This document shows positions 33,901 through 33,925 of a DNA stretch of 33,925 nucleotides, in pieces (within the stretch, counting starts at the first letter, position 1; every line of letters begins with the position of its first letter). The notes under the pieces were generated by a model. The model had not been told where the DNA came from. It did not search any database and saw only the letters and a list, made by a program, of their open reading frames with translations. Source of the stretch: Verrucomicrobiota bacterium (GTDB taxonomy: Bacteria; Verrucomicrobiota; Verrucomicrobiia; Limisphaerales; JAHEOI01); assembly GCA_018610125.1 (NCBI GenBank), contig JAHEOI010000014.1, forward strand, positions 1-33,925, written 5' to 3'. The translations under genes and the position numbers were made by a program.

Positions 33901-33925
33901 CGCCGTCGTGAGAATCGTCATCGAC
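27947..33925 (-). CDS. Giant surface protein: CotH-kinase-like, beta-helix, six lamin-tail repeats (5' end outside window)
   Basis: The frame is open to the window edge, giving at least 1992 residues; an internal ATG at 33877 is not taken as the start. Residues about 1-385 resemble a CotH kinase domain: LRVNND...YGSYVAKEALNSEFVDRHF, NLYKG, and HDLDTILGEGD at about 278-288 as the likely metal-binding motif. About 495-845 is a right-handed beta-helix. Six lamin-tail-like repeats then follow near 946, 1091, 1233, 1381, 1519 and 1678. Each opens with a (I/V)xE or NE motif and a downstream ELYNP-type string, such as DLVELYNQ, DWVELYNP and DWLELYNP. A calcium segment (DRDNDGISNRWE) and a beta domain ending FYRLAA close the protein. 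It is presumably exported, but the signal peptide would lie outside the window. Confidence 0.85.
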   Translation of the reverse strand, partial: VDDDSHDGAQPLYKIIMTAAERAELDAIGSAPLTGAAKSNAEMNGTFISVDGTGTQIRYLVGIRNRGQGTRNRQPNNYQVNFRSDVPWKEQTELNLNAQYSYAQHIGAVLSLHAGVPSGFATAVQLRVNNDDATLSGPRTRTYGSYVAKEALNSEFVDRHFPEDNGGNLYKGFRDNEPADLGYRGPDYQAYTNSYSKETNRSEADWSDLLELTQTLNNAPKADYTQEAKRVAAVRQWMRYFALMALFNNRESNLSTGFGDDYYLYRGEADRRFRLISHDLDTILGEGDHRGSTEAVILGKGTIFGAINMPTFDRLLRWPPFSRLYYRQLIDLSQTTFSSNVFNPLIEDMLADYVPPEVVQRMQDWAAARRQAIRQLIPQTIEVSPDLPTKNGFLHTTQPSITLRGRANALKTGAVRVEGESATWTAFKAEWKKENVALYPGINRVLIESLDPSGSRLERKSVEVWYEPASTTPVRGELTQDTRWSPEQGPYLVQDRVTVPSETTLTIEPGTTVYFQSGTGIEVQGRLVAVGSDVDRIRLSSPPENDATWNGIRLVDAQTKNRLAFVDIRSTAADREAVFADKAIVEIRRSSFADIAGRAIEASRSSLEIRDCIFSSQPYAMIFSDSLLASDPFLEIVGNEFGKITGSDEGALVHYAPREADTVIQIRRNRFSGGRVPAIHLESAKAFIQANRFGHFGRSDSAAENRVSSIVADMQAHPHLVRNFFFDNDYALLIRGDSFATLEHNTIFGSAIAAIDFHRNNAGTPGRGAAILGTIFAKNDSVLEDAYRSHPTWGKTEVRIDYSLLPADYHEFGSHNAEGAPRFVNPPDDFHLRPGSPAINAGPNGSDIGAQVPHGPRITGEPGSPTPQTETILRVSGPGLTHYRYRLDQNPLSRAIPISEPIVLSDLGAGWHQVHVIGRDAAGVWQDKGQATPSDRWQVDPASPALQISELLARNDSIRHNGELSDLVELYNQSDSPINLTGYRLTDDLTEPHKFVFPEGVTLPGRTYLVLQADDDNEGPGLHLGFALDGDGEALHLLDRPGNGGRELDSVKFGPQITDLSIGRIPQTGWGLTQPTFGKPNVAQPVGDPIALVINEWLTDTSQSGFEEDFVEIHNPEALPVALGKLALTDAPNTTPLRHNIAPLTFISANGYRVFIADSQPQGNANHLDFRLSPDSGMLALFQKRRSEIDRVVYGPQTTDVSQGPKETGKGLYRKLPKPTPGADNPDPRTGDPIVVLNEVSANTSTGLAGSPSKSDWVELYNPGATSVDLSQFSLSDRLSGDRQWRFPEGTAIAPGEYLVIELNQEGPSSGANINLDRDGDSLYLLDSASESKKLIDSISFGPLPRNRSIGRIPESPAQWQLTRRTPREPNQPAQLSPATSLKVNEWMARPDSGEDWLELYNPNSHPVDIGGFFLTDDPNEPGQYQLPAHSFIGAGADAFLKFEADDRPTTGPTHLNFKLSGDGESIGLSSSDQAAIDTIRFDEQADGVSQGRLPDGKERIAQFRRTGSPEASNYLPLPIRINEVLSNTEAPLEDAIELHNPTDSTVRIGGWHLSDTAGIFTKYRIPADTVIPGNGFHVIYEQQLGGGAGSISAFDLNGIEDQSVYLSAVDQTGDLTGHRTHFPLVPTTLNTSLGRHATSDGQQLARMRQPTFGIQRPITLEAFRLGTGRPNAYPLISPLVISEIMYHPPETGSQANASQFEFIELQNRQQQSVSLGDAKWRVEEGIRFDLPKVTLPSFGALVVVAFEPSEGSQALAAFRDRYDPSGDSVIVGPYNGRLDNAGERVVLSRRASPRELEGGQPTQPVYVSMDAINYSDDLPWPADADGDGASLKRLDGWLYPNDPMHWTAAAPPTPGYASAEEINADRDNDGISNRWEVSHGLDPLDTTDGALDADDDGQTNRQEYAGGTHPWDQRSRLELSSIRRQGDTITITFTAVAGRSYTLLRTSSLETSAWKERKHIEAQVTTGRIKVRDAIDSKDQDYFYRLAASSP

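Overview
The window looks like a chromosomal segment of a PVC-group bacterium, most likely a Verrucomicrobium. This is inferred from several features together: a short AtpH, secreted proteins with DxDxDG calcium motifs, CotH/lamin-tail proteins, paired sulfatases, a GldA/GldF/GldG/DUF4340 ABC operon, and moderately high GC. No 16S rRNA or other decisive marker is present. No rRNA, tRNA, CRISPR array, integrase or IS element was seen.

Positions 1-2930 (+) carry the end of atpE, then atpF, atpH and atpA of the F1Fo ATP synthase. The run stops after atpA, and atpG, atpD and atpC are not in the window. A near-perfect bidirectional terminator (3113-3152) separates it from the convergent purM (-), which is preceded by a secreted DUF4380-like protein (-).

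Positions 5730-11063 (+) are a four-gene operon: an ABC ATPase, an ABC-2 permease, a GldG-like auxiliary protein and a DUF4340 membrane protein whose C-terminus is a long acidic Ser/Gly/Glu tail. Housekeeping genes follow on the + strand: a thioredoxin reductase, hisB, gyrB, gyrA and an AhpD-like CxxC protein, ended by a strong terminator (19152-19199).

From about 19.2 kb the content changes to exported proteins. A dense run of small hairpins (19285-19413) lies beside two (-) genes: a beta-helix protein ending in a dockerin-like calcium motif, followed by a protein with a cohesin-like domain. On the + strand come a possible small ORF, two exported formylglycine sulfatases and a lipoprotein. 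The window ends in a very large (-) gene, cut by the window edge. It combines a CotH-kinase-like domain, a beta-helix, six lamin-tail-like repeats and a C-terminal calcium/beta module that is also found in the cohesin-like protein.

The 19.4-33.9 kb segment reads as an extracellular or cell-surface set: matrix or adhesin-like proteins together with sulfated-glycan hydrolysis. This is inference. No SusC/D, TonB-dependent receptor, glycoside hydrolase or sulfatase-maturating enzyme is visible to confirm a polysaccharide utilisation locus.
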